Source: Treponema sp.
GTDB lineage: Bacteria; Spirochaetota; Spirochaetia; Treponematales; Treponemataceae
Assembly (NCBI GenBank): GCA_024402505.1
Contig: JAKSTP010000005.1
Span: 1-64,000 of the forward strand
Length of the DNA stretch: 64,000 nt
Direction of reading: 5' to 3'
Shown piece by piece: positions 7,566-15,937 of the stretch (its first letter is position 1; each line of letters begins with the position of its first letter). The notes beneath the pieces are model-generated. The model was not told the DNA's origin. It ran no database searches and saw only the letters and a list, made by a program, of their open reading frames with translations. Position numbers and translations under genes: made by a program.

Positions 7566-9077
7566 ATGCAGGAAAAATCCGTATTGGAAATGCGTGGCAT
7601 TTATAAAAGTTTCCCCGGTGTAAAAGCTCTCCAGAATGTTGATTTCACTCTTGAAGAAGGTGAAATTCACGCTTTGATGGGTGAAAATGGTGCCGGAAAA
7701 TCAACATTAATTAAAGTACTTACTGGTGTTTACCAGAAAGACGAAGGAACTGTTTTTGTAAAAGGACACGAAAAAGCAGTTAATATTCGTTCACCTCAGG
7801 ATGCCCAGAATATAGGCATTGCTACAGTTTATCAGGAAATTACCCTCTGTCCTAACCTTACGGTAGCAGAGAATATGTATATAGGAAGATCTAAAGGCCA
7901 TTTTACAAACTGGAAACAGATGAATACAAATGCCGATAAGATCTTAAAAGAACTTGAAATCCCTGCTGAAGCTACACAGCAGCTTTCTTCATGTTCAATT
8001 GCCGTTCAGCAGATGGTTGCCATTGCTCGTGCCGTTGATATGGAATGTAAGATCCTTATTTTGGACGAACCAACTTCATCTTTGGATGACAATGAAGTAG
8101 AAAAACTTTTCAAACTTATGCGTGATCTTAAAGCAAAGGGAGTAGGTATCATCTTCGTTACACACTTCCTTGAACAGGTTTACGCAGTTTGTGACAAAAT
8201 CACTGTTCTTCGTGATGGTCAGCTTGTTGGCCAGTACGAAATCAAAGACCTTCCAATGGTTGAACTTGTTGCCAAAATGCTTGGTAAATCTTTGGATGGT
8301 ATTGCAGAACTTAAACCTGAACCTGCAGTTGAACGTACTGCAGAAGAAGTTCCTGTTTACGCTGCTGAAGGACTTTCGGCTGCAAACGGTGTTAAACCTT
8401 TTGACTTCAAGATTTACAAAGGTGAAGTTAACGGTTTCACAGGTCTTCTTGGATCAGGAAGATCAGAAAGTGTACGTGCCATTTTTGGTGCCGATAAAGT
8501 TCGCAGCGGTAAAGTTAAAGTTAACGGAAAAGAAGTAAAGATTAATTCACCAATTCAGGCTATGAAAAACGGTATCAGTTATCTTCCTGAAGACCGTAAA
8601 CGAGACGGAATTATTGGTGATCTTTCTGTTCGTGAAAACCTTATTCTTGCACATCAGGTACTTAGAGGATTCTTTAAACCTGTAAGCCGTGCAGAAAGCG
8701 AAAAATTTGCCGACGAATACATCAAGCTTCTTGAAATCAAGACAGCATCTTCAGAAACTCCAATCAAATCACTTTCCGGTGGAAACCAGCAGAAAGTTCT
8801 TTTGGCTCGAGCTCTTCTGTCAAATCCTGATTTCCTTATTCTTGATGAACCAACCCGCGGTATTGATATCGGTACAAAAACTGAAATTCAGGAACTTGTA
8901 TTGAAACTTGCAAAAGAAGGTAAGAGTGTAACCTTTATTTCTTCTGAAATTGAAGAAATGCTTCACACTTGTTCACGTCTCTTTGTTATGCGTGATTCAA
9001 AACAGGTTGGTGAACTTAAAGGCGAACAGCTTACCCAGTCAACAATTATGAAAACTATTGCCGGAGGCGAAAAATGA
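7566..9077 (+). CDS. Sugar ABC transporter ATP-binding protein (YtfR/MglA/RbsA type)
   Basis: A 503-residue tandem ABC ATPase that drives sugar uptake. Domain 1 has Walker A GENGAGKST and Walker B LILDEPTSSLD. Domain 2 has the naturally degenerate P-loop GLLGSGRSE typical of this sugar-importer family, then LSGGNQQK and LILDEPTRGID. The length is normal. AACAGGAGG precedes the ATG. The stop overlaps the start of the first permease by 4 nt (ATGA), so translation is coupled. Confidence 0.95.
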   Translation: MQEKSVLEMRGIYKSFPGVKALQNVDFTLEEGEIHALMGENGAGKSTLIKVLTGVYQKDEGTVFVKGHEKAVNIRSPQDAQNIGIATVYQEITLCPNLTVAENMYIGRSKGHFTNWKQMNTNADKILKELEIPAEATQQLSSCSIAVQQMVAIARAVDMECKILILDEPTSSLDDNEVEKLFKLMRDLKAKGVGIIFVTHFLEQVYAVCDKITVLRDGQLVGQYEIKDLPMVELVAKMLGKSLDGIAELKPEPAVERTAEEVPVYAAEGLSAANGVKPFDFKIYKGEVNGFTGLLGSGRSESVRAIFGADKVRSGKVKVNGKEVKINSPIQAMKNGISYLPEDRKRDGIIGDLSVRENLILAHQVLRGFFKPVSRAESEKFADEYIKLLEIKTASSETPIKSLSGGNQQKVLLARALLSNPDFLILDEPTRGIDIGTKTEIQELVLKLAKEGKSVTFISSEIEEMLHTCSRLFVMRDSKQVGELKGEQLTQSTIMKTIAGGEK

Positions 9078-10165
9078 GTTCAAACAAAAGTTTCAAGGAA
9101 GTAGCTCTTTCGCTTACTAGAAAACAGCTTTTCATTCCTATTGTAGCTCTTGCTTTATTGATTATTTTCAATTTGATAGGAGATCCTACATTCTTTAAGA
9201 TTTCCCTTGTTACAAACAGTAACGGTGATACTGTTCTTGCCGGAAACATTATTTCCATTCTGGACAATGCTTCGGAACTGGTAATTCTTGCTCTTGGTAT
9301 GACTTTGGTTACTGCAGCTTCTGGTGGACAGGATATCTCTGTTGGTGCTGGTATTGCTATTGCCGGTTCTGTTATCCTTCGTCTTATTTGTGGTGAAACT
9401 GCTTCTCCTGAAGAAATGCAGAATCCAATCATTCTTGCTGTCTTTGTTGCCATTGTTGTAATGATGCTGTTTGGTGCTTTCAACGGTATGCTTGTTGCTT
9501 ATTTCAAGATTCAGCCAATGGTTGCCACCCTCATTCTGTTTACAGCTGGTCGTTCAATTGCCGCCTGGATTAACCACAATACACTTCCTTATGTAAATGA
9601 TCCGTCATTTGGTTATTTTGGAACCTTCCTTCCTGGATGTCCAATTCCAACGCCGATTTTCTTTGCAATAATAAGTATTGCCATATTCGTTCTTGTTTTG
9701 AAGTTTACAACCCTGGGACTTTATTCACAGTCTGTAGGTATCAATGCTTCTTCTTCAAAACTCAACGGTATCAATCCAGAATTCATCAAGTTCATTACTT
9801 ATGTAATTCTTGGTGTATGTGTTGCAATCGCCGGTTTTATTAAAGTAAGCCGTATTTCAACAATTACTTATTCTGTTATTGCTAAAGATATCGAAATGGA
9901 TGCCATTCTTGCAGTTGCCCTTGGTGGAAACGCATTGAGCGGTGGTAAGTTCAATATTTGGGGATCAGTAATCGGTGCTTACGTAATTCAGTTCCTTACA
10001 ACTACACTGTTCAAATACAATGTAAGTTCTGCAGCTCTTCCTGCATATAAAGCTGTTGTAGTTATTATTCTGGTTATTCTTAGTGCTCCTGTAGTACGTG
10101 AAAAAATGGAAAAACTTTCTAATTCAAAATCAGCTAAAGCAGCTGCTGCTAAGGGAGGAAACTAA
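9074..10165 (+). CDS. Sugar ABC transporter permease (YtfT-like)
   Basis: A 363-residue BPD_transp_2-family permease with about eight to ten hydrophobic segments. The diagnostic TLVTAASGGQDISVGAGIAIAG (ISVG motif) contacts the ATPase, and the late GGNALSGGKFNIWGSVIGA is the usual second signature. It pairs with the next gene as two different permeases, the arrangement of ytfT and yjfF rather than the single-permease rbs or mgl systems. The C-terminus is a short Lys/Ala-rich tail. Confidence 0.93.
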   Translation: MSSNKSFKEVALSLTRKQLFIPIVALALLIIFNLIGDPTFFKISLVTNSNGDTVLAGNIISILDNASELVILALGMTLVTAASGGQDISVGAGIAIAGSVILRLICGETASPEEMQNPIILAVFVAIVVMMLFGAFNGMLVAYFKIQPMVATLILFTAGRSIAAWINHNTLPYVNDPSFGYFGTFLPGCPIPTPIFFAIISIAIFVLVLKFTTLGLYSQSVGINASSSKLNGINPEFIKFITYVILGVCVAIAGFIKVSRISTITYSVIAKDIEMDAILAVALGGNALSGGKFNIWGSVIGAYVIQFLTTTLFKYNVSSAALPAYKAVVVIILVILSAPVVREKMEKLSNSKSAKAAAAKGGN

Positions 10166-10166
10166 T

Positions 10167-11210
10167 ATGTTCAATAAAAACAAAAATCCTCTGGCTAAAA
10201 AACGGGAAATTTCTGATACAAACCTGCTTACCATCATTACTATCTCAATCTTTATTTTGATGTATGTATTTGCAGTAGTTTTCCTTGGTTCAGGTTTCAA
10301 AAAACCACAGACTTTCTGTAATATGCTTAATGCCAATGCCAGTCTTATTATCATTTCCTGTGGACTTTCCCTTGTAATGATTACTGGTGGTATTGATATC
10401 AGCGTTGGATACATGACTTGTCTTGTTTGTATGAGCTGTGCTGTTCATCTTGATGAATCAATGAAAAACGGTTCACTTTTTGGTGCCATTATGATTGCAC
10501 TTATGATTGGTGTTCTGTTTGGTCTTGTTCAGGGGTACCTGGTTGCCTATCTTGATATCCAGCCATTTATTGTTACTCTTGCAGGTATGTTCTTTGCAAA
10601 AGGTATGACTACAATCGTTAATGCTTCACAGTTCAACGTAAAAAATGCTGTTTTTGATGCTCTCCGATATACAAAGATTCTTCTTCCTGGAATCGGATCT
10701 ACCAACAAAAAAGGTGTTTTCGTTCAAGCTTATGTAGAACCTGGTGTTATCATTGCAATCATCGTTGTAGCATTCATGTTCTGTTTCCTTCGCTGGACAA
10801 AACTTGGACGCAGCTTCTATGCAGTTGGTGGAAACAAACAGAGTGCAAATATGCTTGGTATTGATGTAAAACGTACAAAATTCCTTTCACATTTCATCTG
10901 TAGTATTCTTGCTGCAATAGGTGCATTTGTTTACTTCATGCACGTTGGTTCTGGTTCTCCAAGCCATGCTTCAGGTTACGAAATGAACGCAATTGCTTCA
11001 TCAATTATTGGTGGAACAATGCTTACTGGTGGTGTAGGTAACATTCTTGGTACATTCTTTGGTGTACTTTCACTTGCAACAATCAAAGACATTGTTGCTT
11101 CAATTGGTCTTGATGATCCTTGGTGGATCAACATTACTGTTGCACTTATGATTTGTCTCTTCCTTGTTATTCAGAGTGTTGTTCTTTCAAGAAAAAACAA
11201 GGATAAGTAA
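10167..11210 (+). CDS. Sugar ABC transporter permease (YjfF-like)
   Basis: The second permease (347 residues), with the same BPD_transp_2 fold: LVMITGGIDISVGYMTC, a Q-G-Y-L-V-A-Y-L-D-I-Q-P-F-I-V-T-L-A-G loop, and SSIIGGTMLTGGVGNILGT. The start is the ATG at 10167, one base after the previous stop, with AAGGGAGGA 7 nt upstream; a longer upstream reading frame is only overlap. With 6500-10165 it completes a YtfQRT-YjfF-type importer. It is convergent with an AraC-family gene, and interleaved terminators separate the two. Confidence 0.93.
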   Translation: MFNKNKNPLAKKREISDTNLLTIITISIFILMYVFAVVFLGSGFKKPQTFCNMLNANASLIIISCGLSLVMITGGIDISVGYMTCLVCMSCAVHLDESMKNGSLFGAIMIALMIGVLFGLVQGYLVAYLDIQPFIVTLAGMFFAKGMTTIVNASQFNVKNAVFDALRYTKILLPGIGSTNKKGVFVQAYVEPGVIIAIIVVAFMFCFLRWTKLGRSFYAVGGNKQSANMLGIDVKRTKFLSHFICSILAAIGAFVYFMHVGSGSPSHASGYEMNAIASSIIGGTMLTGGVGNILGTFFGVLSLATIKDIVASIGLDDPWWINITVALMICLFLVIQSVVLSRKNKDK

Positions 11211-11228
11211 AAAAGTAAAATCCTCCAC

Positions 11229-11258
11229 AAAAAAAGGCAGTCCCCAAAAAGGACTGCC
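11229..11258 (-). terminator. Terminator of the AraC-family gene (minus strand)
   Basis: On the minus strand GGCAGTCC (11251-11258) pairs with GGACTGCC (11236-11243) in a perfect 8-bp stem, followed by seven U residues (A run at 11229-11235). It lies next to the stop of the opposite-strand permease rather than next to its own gene. Confidence 0.8.
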
Positions 11259-11274
11259 AGTCACATTTGTTTGT

Positions 11275-11313
11275 CCCCTGATGATAATGATTGTAGTCGT
11301 CAGGGGATTTTTT
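11275..11313 (+). terminator. Terminator of the sugar transporter operon (plus strand)
   Basis: CCCCTGA (11275-11281) pairs with TCAGGGG (11300-11306), followed by A and six T residues to 11313. The T-tract overlaps the stop codon (11312-11314) of the convergent AraC-family gene. Confidence 0.8.
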
Positions 11314-12097
11314 ATTTCTGATTGTTTTTTCTGTACTGAAGAGGGGAGATGCCGTTGTTTTTCTTGAAGGCACGGATAAAATTTTCACACTCATTGTAGT
11401 TGCATGCAATAGAAATTTCCTTAATCGTAAGATCTGTTGTTTCCAGAAGATGAATGGCTTTTTTATTTAAAAATGCATGAATGTCTTCTTTTGGACTAAT
11501 TCCGAAATTGTTTTTGTACAATACGGAAAAATGACTTCTTGTAAGGCTGAATGAATCTGCCATAAGATCAACATTCCAGTTCTGAGGATTTTTCTCGATA
11601 TCTTCACGGAGCTTTTTAAGTCTGTACTTCATTTCATTTTCCCGCTGATTTTTTGCGGTAGGATGAATCTGATTTTCCTGCAGTTTTTCGAGAATACGCC
11701 GCATTATTTCTTCAAGCGCTTTTTTATTGTCAAACCATCGGTCAGAGTTCAGGTAAACAAAATCATTCATTTCAGGTTTGATTACATCGTCACTGTTGAT
11801 ATAAAAAATTTCGTCAAATGGAAGTTCTATGCCGTCAAAAAATGACTGAGATTCTGGAAGAAAGCGGATAAAATCATTTACAAAACCGCCGTTTTTTCCA
11901 TGATAAATAAGAGGTGTTCCTGGTTTGAAGATAATACAAGCATTGGGTTTGGTTTCAACATTGCGTCCCTGAAGCTCAATTATCATAGGTGTGTAAAAAT
12001 GGACTACAATATATTCTTTTGAACCTTCAGGCATGTTGATCTTAAGATCTTCTGTTTCTTCACGCCGGAAACCAGCTCCTGTAAAAAGAATTTCCAT
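11312..12097 (-). CDS. AraC-family transcriptional regulator
   Basis: A 261-residue regulator. The N-terminal half looks like a cupin-type sensing domain (YIVVHFYTPMIIELQGRNVETKPNACIIFKPGTPLIYH). The C-terminal ~100 residues hold two helix-turn-helix motifs: NVDLMADSFSLTRSHFSVLYKNNFG, then LTIKEISIACNYNECENFIRAFKKNNGISPLQYR, the AraC signature. It is convergent with the sugar transporter, so regulation of that operon is plausible but not shown. Its start codon sits 7 nt after a TATAAT with no Shine-Dalgarno sequence, suggesting a leaderless mRNA. It is divergent from metG. Confidence 0.92.
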   Translation of the reverse strand: MEILFTGAGFRREETEDLKINMPEGSKEYIVVHFYTPMIIELQGRNVETKPNACIIFKPGTPLIYHGKNGGFVNDFIRFLPESQSFFDGIELPFDEIFYINSDDVIKPEMNDFVYLNSDRWFDNKKALEEIMRRILEKLQENQIHPTAKNQRENEMKYRLKKLREDIEKNPQNWNVDLMADSFSLTRSHFSVLYKNNFGISPKEDIHAFLNKKAIHLLETTDLTIKEISIACNYNECENFIRAFKKNNGISPLQYRKNNQK

Positions 12098-12104
12098 ATT
12101 TGTA

Positions 12105-12132
12105 ATTATATTTCAAAGTTATCATTTTGCAA
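12105..12132 (-). promoter_or_regulatory. Promoter of the AraC-family gene (leaderless geometry)
   Basis: On the minus strand a TTGCAA-like -35 lies about 16 bp before a perfect TATAAT (12105-12110). The -10 ends 7 nt before the ATG, so the start site should fall on or next to the start codon. Confidence 0.55.
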
Positions 12133-12191
12133 GTCGAAATGTTCAAAAAGATGTATTTTTCATCATAAAGAAAGCTGCATTTTAGGCTTTA

Positions 12192-12220
12192 TTGATAAAA
12201 ACACGGCTTTCTTCTATAAT
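12192..12220 (+). promoter_or_regulatory. Promoter of metG (leaderless geometry)
   Basis: TTGATA (12192-12197), a 17-bp spacer, then a perfect TATAAT (12215-12220). Seven bases (ATAAGTT, no Shine-Dalgarno) separate the -10 from the metG ATG at 12228. An inverted repeat AAGAAAGC/GCTTTCTT (12168-12175 and 12206-12213) flanks the -35, the right arm lying in the spacer. It may be an operator or chance. Confidence 0.65.
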
Positions 12221-12227
12221 ATAAGTT

Positions 12228-14561
12228 ATGAATAGAAGATTAATTACATCCGCTTTACCTTATGTTAATAACGTTCCTCACCTTGGAAATCTTATTCAGG
12301 TTCTTAGTGCCGACGTTTTTGCACGTTTCTGCCGATCAAAAGGCTATGATACACTTTATGTTTGTGGTACAGATGAATACGGTACTGCCACCGAAACAAA
12401 AGCCCTTGCCGAAAACAAGAGCCCTCGTGAACTCTGCGATTATTATCATGCTATTCACAAAGATATTTACCATTGGTTCAATATCAAATTCGATCACTTT
12501 GGAAGAACATCAACTCCACAGCAGACTGAAATTACACAGAGCATCTTCCTTGATCTGGAAAAAAACGGCTATATTACAGAACATACATCTCAACAGCTTT
12601 TCTGTCCAAAATGTGAACGCTTCCTTGCAGACCGCTATGTAAACGGAACCTGTCCTAAATGTGGTTACGAAGATGCCCGCGGTGACCAGTGTGAAAACTG
12701 CAGTACTTTGCTTGAACCTGCAGAACTTTTGAATCCTCGCTGTTCTACCTGTGGAACAACTCCTGTAATCAAGGATACAAAACACCTTTATATCAACCTT
12801 CCTGCAATTCAGAAAGATTACCAGAAATGGATGGAAGAAACTTCTGTAAAAGGTGAGTGGGCTAAAAACGCTCTTGAAATGACAAAAGGCTGGATTCGTG
12901 ATGGTCTTCAGGAACGTGCCATTACCCGTGACCTTAAATGGGGTATCCCAGTTCCAAAAGAAGGATTTGAAAATAAAGTTTTCTACGTTTGGTTTGATGC
13001 ACCAATCGGCTACATCTCTATTACAAAAGCTCTGGCCGATAAACTTACTGCCGATGGAAAAGAAAGTTTTGACTGGAAAACCTGGTGGATTCCTACAGAA
13101 AGTTCTGAACCAAAAGCAAAAAATCCTGTTGATTTGTTCCAGTTTATTGGAAAAGACAATATTCCTTTCCATACAGTTATTTTCCCTTCAAGTCTGATTG
13201 GTTCTGGACGTGACTGGACAAAACTCTACCACATGAGTTCAACTGAATATCTGAACTACGAAAACGGAAAATTCAGTAAATCAAAAGGAATTGGTGTTTT
13301 CGGTACTGATGCAAAAGAAACCGGAATCCCGGCTGATGCATGGCGTTTCTACATTTTCTTCAACCGTCCTGAACGCCAGGATACACAGTTCCTCTGGAAA
13401 GATTTCCAGGAAAAATACAATGGTGAACTTATTGGAAATCTTGGTAACCTTGTAAACCGCACACTTCTTTTCATCAATAAATATTATGATGGAGTTATTC
13501 CTCAGAGTACAAAAGATGAAGCACTTTGGAAAGAAGTTCTGGAACACGAAGCAAAAATCACAGAAAATCTTGAATGGGCAAACCTTAAAGATGCTTTCCA
13601 TGAAATGTTTGCTATTGCTGATATTTGTAACAAGGCTTTCCAGGCTGCAGAACCTTGGAAAACTCGTAATACAGATCCTGAATCCTGTGCAAAACTTCTG
13701 TATAACCTTGCTTACGTAATCAAAGATCTTATGATTATGATGCACCCATATATGCCACAGTATACTCAGAAAGTTGCTTCATTTATGCAGACAAAAATTG
13801 CAGATCCAAGCCTTTCTGATTACGATGCAACTTCTAAAGACGGACTCAACTGGACATGCCTTGGTAAACTTGAAGGACTTGAAAAACTTAATCCTACTGA
13901 AGTTTACTTTACACCATTGGACAACAAGGCAATCGATGCATTCCGTGAAAGATTCAGCGGATCTCAGGCAGAACGCAAAGCAAAAGATGAAAAAGCTAAC
14001 AAAAAGGCCGAAAAGAAACCTGAACCTAAAAAAGAAGAAGAACCAGCTTTGGCTGCCGATCAGGTTGCTCACTTCAATGCAAATATCGAACTGAAAGTTG
14101 CAAAAATCCTCAAAGTAGAAAATAACCCAAGTGGTGACAAACTCTACATTGAAACTATGGATGATGGCAGTGGAACAGAACGCATTATTCAGAGCGGTCT
14201 TCGTCCATATCTTCAGCCGGAAGATCTTCTTGGAAAACATGTTATTATTGCTGCAAACCTTGCTCCACGTAAAATGCGCGGTGTTGAAAGTCACGGTATG
14301 CTTTTGGCAAGCGACTACACTGATGAAAACGGCAAAGAATGTGTAGAACTTCTTACAGCTCCTTGGGCCGCTCCTGGAACTCAGGTTGTCCTTGAAGGTG
14401 CAGACCCAGCTTTCAAAAAGCCTGAAACTATTGATATTGATACATTCTGCGGTGTAGCCATTAATGTTGTAAATTGCAACGTTGAAATCAGCGGTAAGAA
14501 ACTGGTTGCCGACGGAAAAGCTCTTACTACAGTAATGACTAAAAATGGTGAAGTTCACTAA
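12228..14561 (+). CDS. metG: Methionyl-tRNA synthetase with C-terminal tRNA-binding domain
   Basis: MetRS charges tRNA-Met. The 777 residues contain the class I HIGH-type motif HLGN (18-21) and the KMSKS-type motif GKFSKSKG. A zinc-knuckle region holds four CxxC pairs (CPKC, CPKC, CENC, CSTC), so this is a two-zinc MetRS. From about residue 590 a Lys/Glu-rich linker leads into an OB-fold tRNA-binding domain (ELKVAKILKVENNPSGDKLY), continuing as an EMAP II-like extension to the end rather than the shorter Trbp111 type. The last base of the stop is the first base of the next start (TAATG), so the FemAB gene is translationally coupled. Confidence 0.97.
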   Translation: MNRRLITSALPYVNNVPHLGNLIQVLSADVFARFCRSKGYDTLYVCGTDEYGTATETKALAENKSPRELCDYYHAIHKDIYHWFNIKFDHFGRTSTPQQTEITQSIFLDLEKNGYITEHTSQQLFCPKCERFLADRYVNGTCPKCGYEDARGDQCENCSTLLEPAELLNPRCSTCGTTPVIKDTKHLYINLPAIQKDYQKWMEETSVKGEWAKNALEMTKGWIRDGLQERAITRDLKWGIPVPKEGFENKVFYVWFDAPIGYISITKALADKLTADGKESFDWKTWWIPTESSEPKAKNPVDLFQFIGKDNIPFHTVIFPSSLIGSGRDWTKLYHMSSTEYLNYENGKFSKSKGIGVFGTDAKETGIPADAWRFYIFFNRPERQDTQFLWKDFQEKYNGELIGNLGNLVNRTLLFINKYYDGVIPQSTKDEALWKEVLEHEAKITENLEWANLKDAFHEMFAIADICNKAFQAAEPWKTRNTDPESCAKLLYNLAYVIKDLMIMMHPYMPQYTQKVASFMQTKIADPSLSDYDATSKDGLNWTCLGKLEGLEKLNPTEVYFTPLDNKAIDAFRERFSGSQAERKAKDEKANKKAEKKPEPKKEEEPALAADQVAHFNANIELKVAKILKVENNPSGDKLYIETMDDGSGTERIIQSGLRPYLQPEDLLGKHVIIAANLAPRKMRGVESHGMLLASDYTDENGKECVELLTAPWAAPGTQVVLEGADPAFKKPETIDIDTFCGVAINVVNCNVEISGKKLVADGKALTTVMTKNGEVH

Positions 14562-15820
14562 TGTACGAAATCAGCGTTGAAAAAATTCAGGAATATTCTC
14601 CCGCCAATGAAGGAAGTTTCTTGCAGACTCCTTTCTGGGGGGAGTTTAAAGCAGCTCATGGCTGGAATCTTTCACGCTATCTTATAAAATGGGTTTTTAC
14701 AGAAGAACGTGATGACCATGATGAAGGCTGTCACAATCCTGTAAATGCCCAGGAAGAAAAACCTCATAATGAAAGTGAAGTGAATGTGCTTGTTCGTAGT
14801 TTTGCAAAAGGTGCTTTTTCCCTTGCTTACATTCCTTTATATCCAGGCCTTCCATTTAAATGTACAGATTCTAAGAAAATTGATAGTGCTCTTGAAGGGG
14901 ATGGGGAAACTTTCCTTGATGAGGCTCCTGAAAATGCAGATACACAGAGTATAGAATTTGCAAATCTTTTGCAGGAAATTGCTTTTGCATTAAAACCTTA
15001 TCTTCCAAAAAATACAATCTGTGTTCGTTTTGATCCTGATGTAGTTTTTGAGGATCCTGAGTCCCGTGATAATTTTAATTACGGAATGAATCTTATTTCT
15101 TATGCAGACCGGCTTAAAGTGTGTAAAAATAATGTTGATATTCAGCCCCCTGATTCAACTTTAATAGATCTTAATGTTTCTGAAGATGAAATCCTTTCCC
15201 GCATGAAGAATAAATGGCGTTATAACATTGGTCTATCGGAAAGAAAAGGTGTTGTTATTGAAAAAATTCTTGGAAATGATGAAAAACTGTCTGAAAAATT
15301 GGACATTTTCTATGAACTTTATAAAATTACTTCAGAAAGAGATGGAATTGCCATTCACGGAAAGAAATATTACGAAAGCCTTTTGAAAAAATCTGCGGAT
15401 GAAATTGCTTTGGGTAAGGATGTACCTTTAATTAGCCTTTATCTTGCAAAACATGAAGATGATTATCTTGGTGCAATTATTACCCTTAATTCAAAAACAG
15501 AATCAATCTACCTTTACGGCTGTTCAAGTAATGTAAAAAGAAATCTTATGCCGAACTTCCTTTTGCAGTGGACCGCCATGAAAGACGCAAAAGCTTACGG
15601 CTCTCTATATTACGATATGTATGGTATGCCACCAACAGACGACGAAAATCATCCGATGCACGGTCTTTATCTTTTTAAGACAGGCTTTGGCGGAAAAAAC
15701 ATTCACCGTTGCGGAACCTACGATGTTCGTTTGAACCCAGTTTATAAACTTGCCACAGCAGGCGAAAACTTAAGGGCATTCTGGCACAAAAAAGTAATGA
15801 AAAAAATCCGAGGAAGATAA
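14561..15820 (+). CDS. FemAB-family peptidoglycan interpeptide-bridge aminoacyltransferase
   Basis: A 419-residue FemA/FemB/FemX-like protein with the double GNAT fold that transfers amino acids from aminoacyl-tRNA to the stem peptide of peptidoglycan precursors. Supporting segments are NEGSFLQTPFWGEFKAAHGW at the N-terminus, ILSRMKNKWRYNIGLSERKGV (the usual KxRxN-type helix), and YDMYGMPP with HGLYLFKTGFGG near the C-terminus. Residues 49-74 form an acidic, His-rich insert. It overlaps metG by one base, placing a tRNA-dependent wall enzyme in one operon with a tRNA synthetase. The amino acid it adds cannot be read from sequence. Confidence 0.87.
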   Translation: MYEISVEKIQEYSPANEGSFLQTPFWGEFKAAHGWNLSRYLIKWVFTEERDDHDEGCHNPVNAQEEKPHNESEVNVLVRSFAKGAFSLAYIPLYPGLPFKCTDSKKIDSALEGDGETFLDEAPENADTQSIEFANLLQEIAFALKPYLPKNTICVRFDPDVVFEDPESRDNFNYGMNLISYADRLKVCKNNVDIQPPDSTLIDLNVSEDEILSRMKNKWRYNIGLSERKGVVIEKILGNDEKLSEKLDIFYELYKITSERDGIAIHGKKYYESLLKKSADEIALGKDVPLISLYLAKHEDDYLGAIITLNSKTESIYLYGCSSNVKRNLMPNFLLQWTAMKDAKAYGSLYYDMYGMPPTDDENHPMHGLYLFKTGFGGKNIHRCGTYDVRLNPVYKLATAGENLRAFWHKKVMKKIRGR

Positions 15821-15825
15821 AGTAC

Positions 15826-15854
15826 TTGCAAAAAATCTGATTTTTCTGTATAGT
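15826..15854 (+). promoter_or_regulatory. Promoter of the rimP-nusA-infB operon
   Basis: TTGCAA (15826-15831) and TATAGT (15849-15854) with a 17-bp spacer, beginning 5 bp after the femAB stop. The predicted start near 15861 gives a leader of about 77 nt that contains the hairpin at 15886-15910. Confidence 0.7.
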
Positions 15855-15885
15855 GTTTTTGTACATTTTAATTACTTTTAAGATG

Positions 15886-15910
15886 GACTCGTGCGAACGG
15901 GTCTTTTTTT
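15886..15910 (+). terminator. Terminator-like hairpin in the rimP leader (possible attenuator)
   Basis: GACTCGT (15886-15892) pairs with ACGGGTC (15897-15903) through one G-U pair around a GCGA (GNRA) loop, followed by seven T residues. It lies between the operon promoter and the rimP ribosome binding site. It could attenuate rimP-nusA-infB transcription, or simply terminate femAB transcripts entering from upstream. Confidence 0.75.
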
Positions 15911-15937
15911 ATAGCCACACAGTATTTTAGGGGAAAA

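Noticed and set aside
13779-14558. Long minus-strand open frames opposite metG, infB and others
   Set aside because: They are shadows of real genes: Phe/Cys/Asn-rich translations without ribosome binding sites or recognisable domains.
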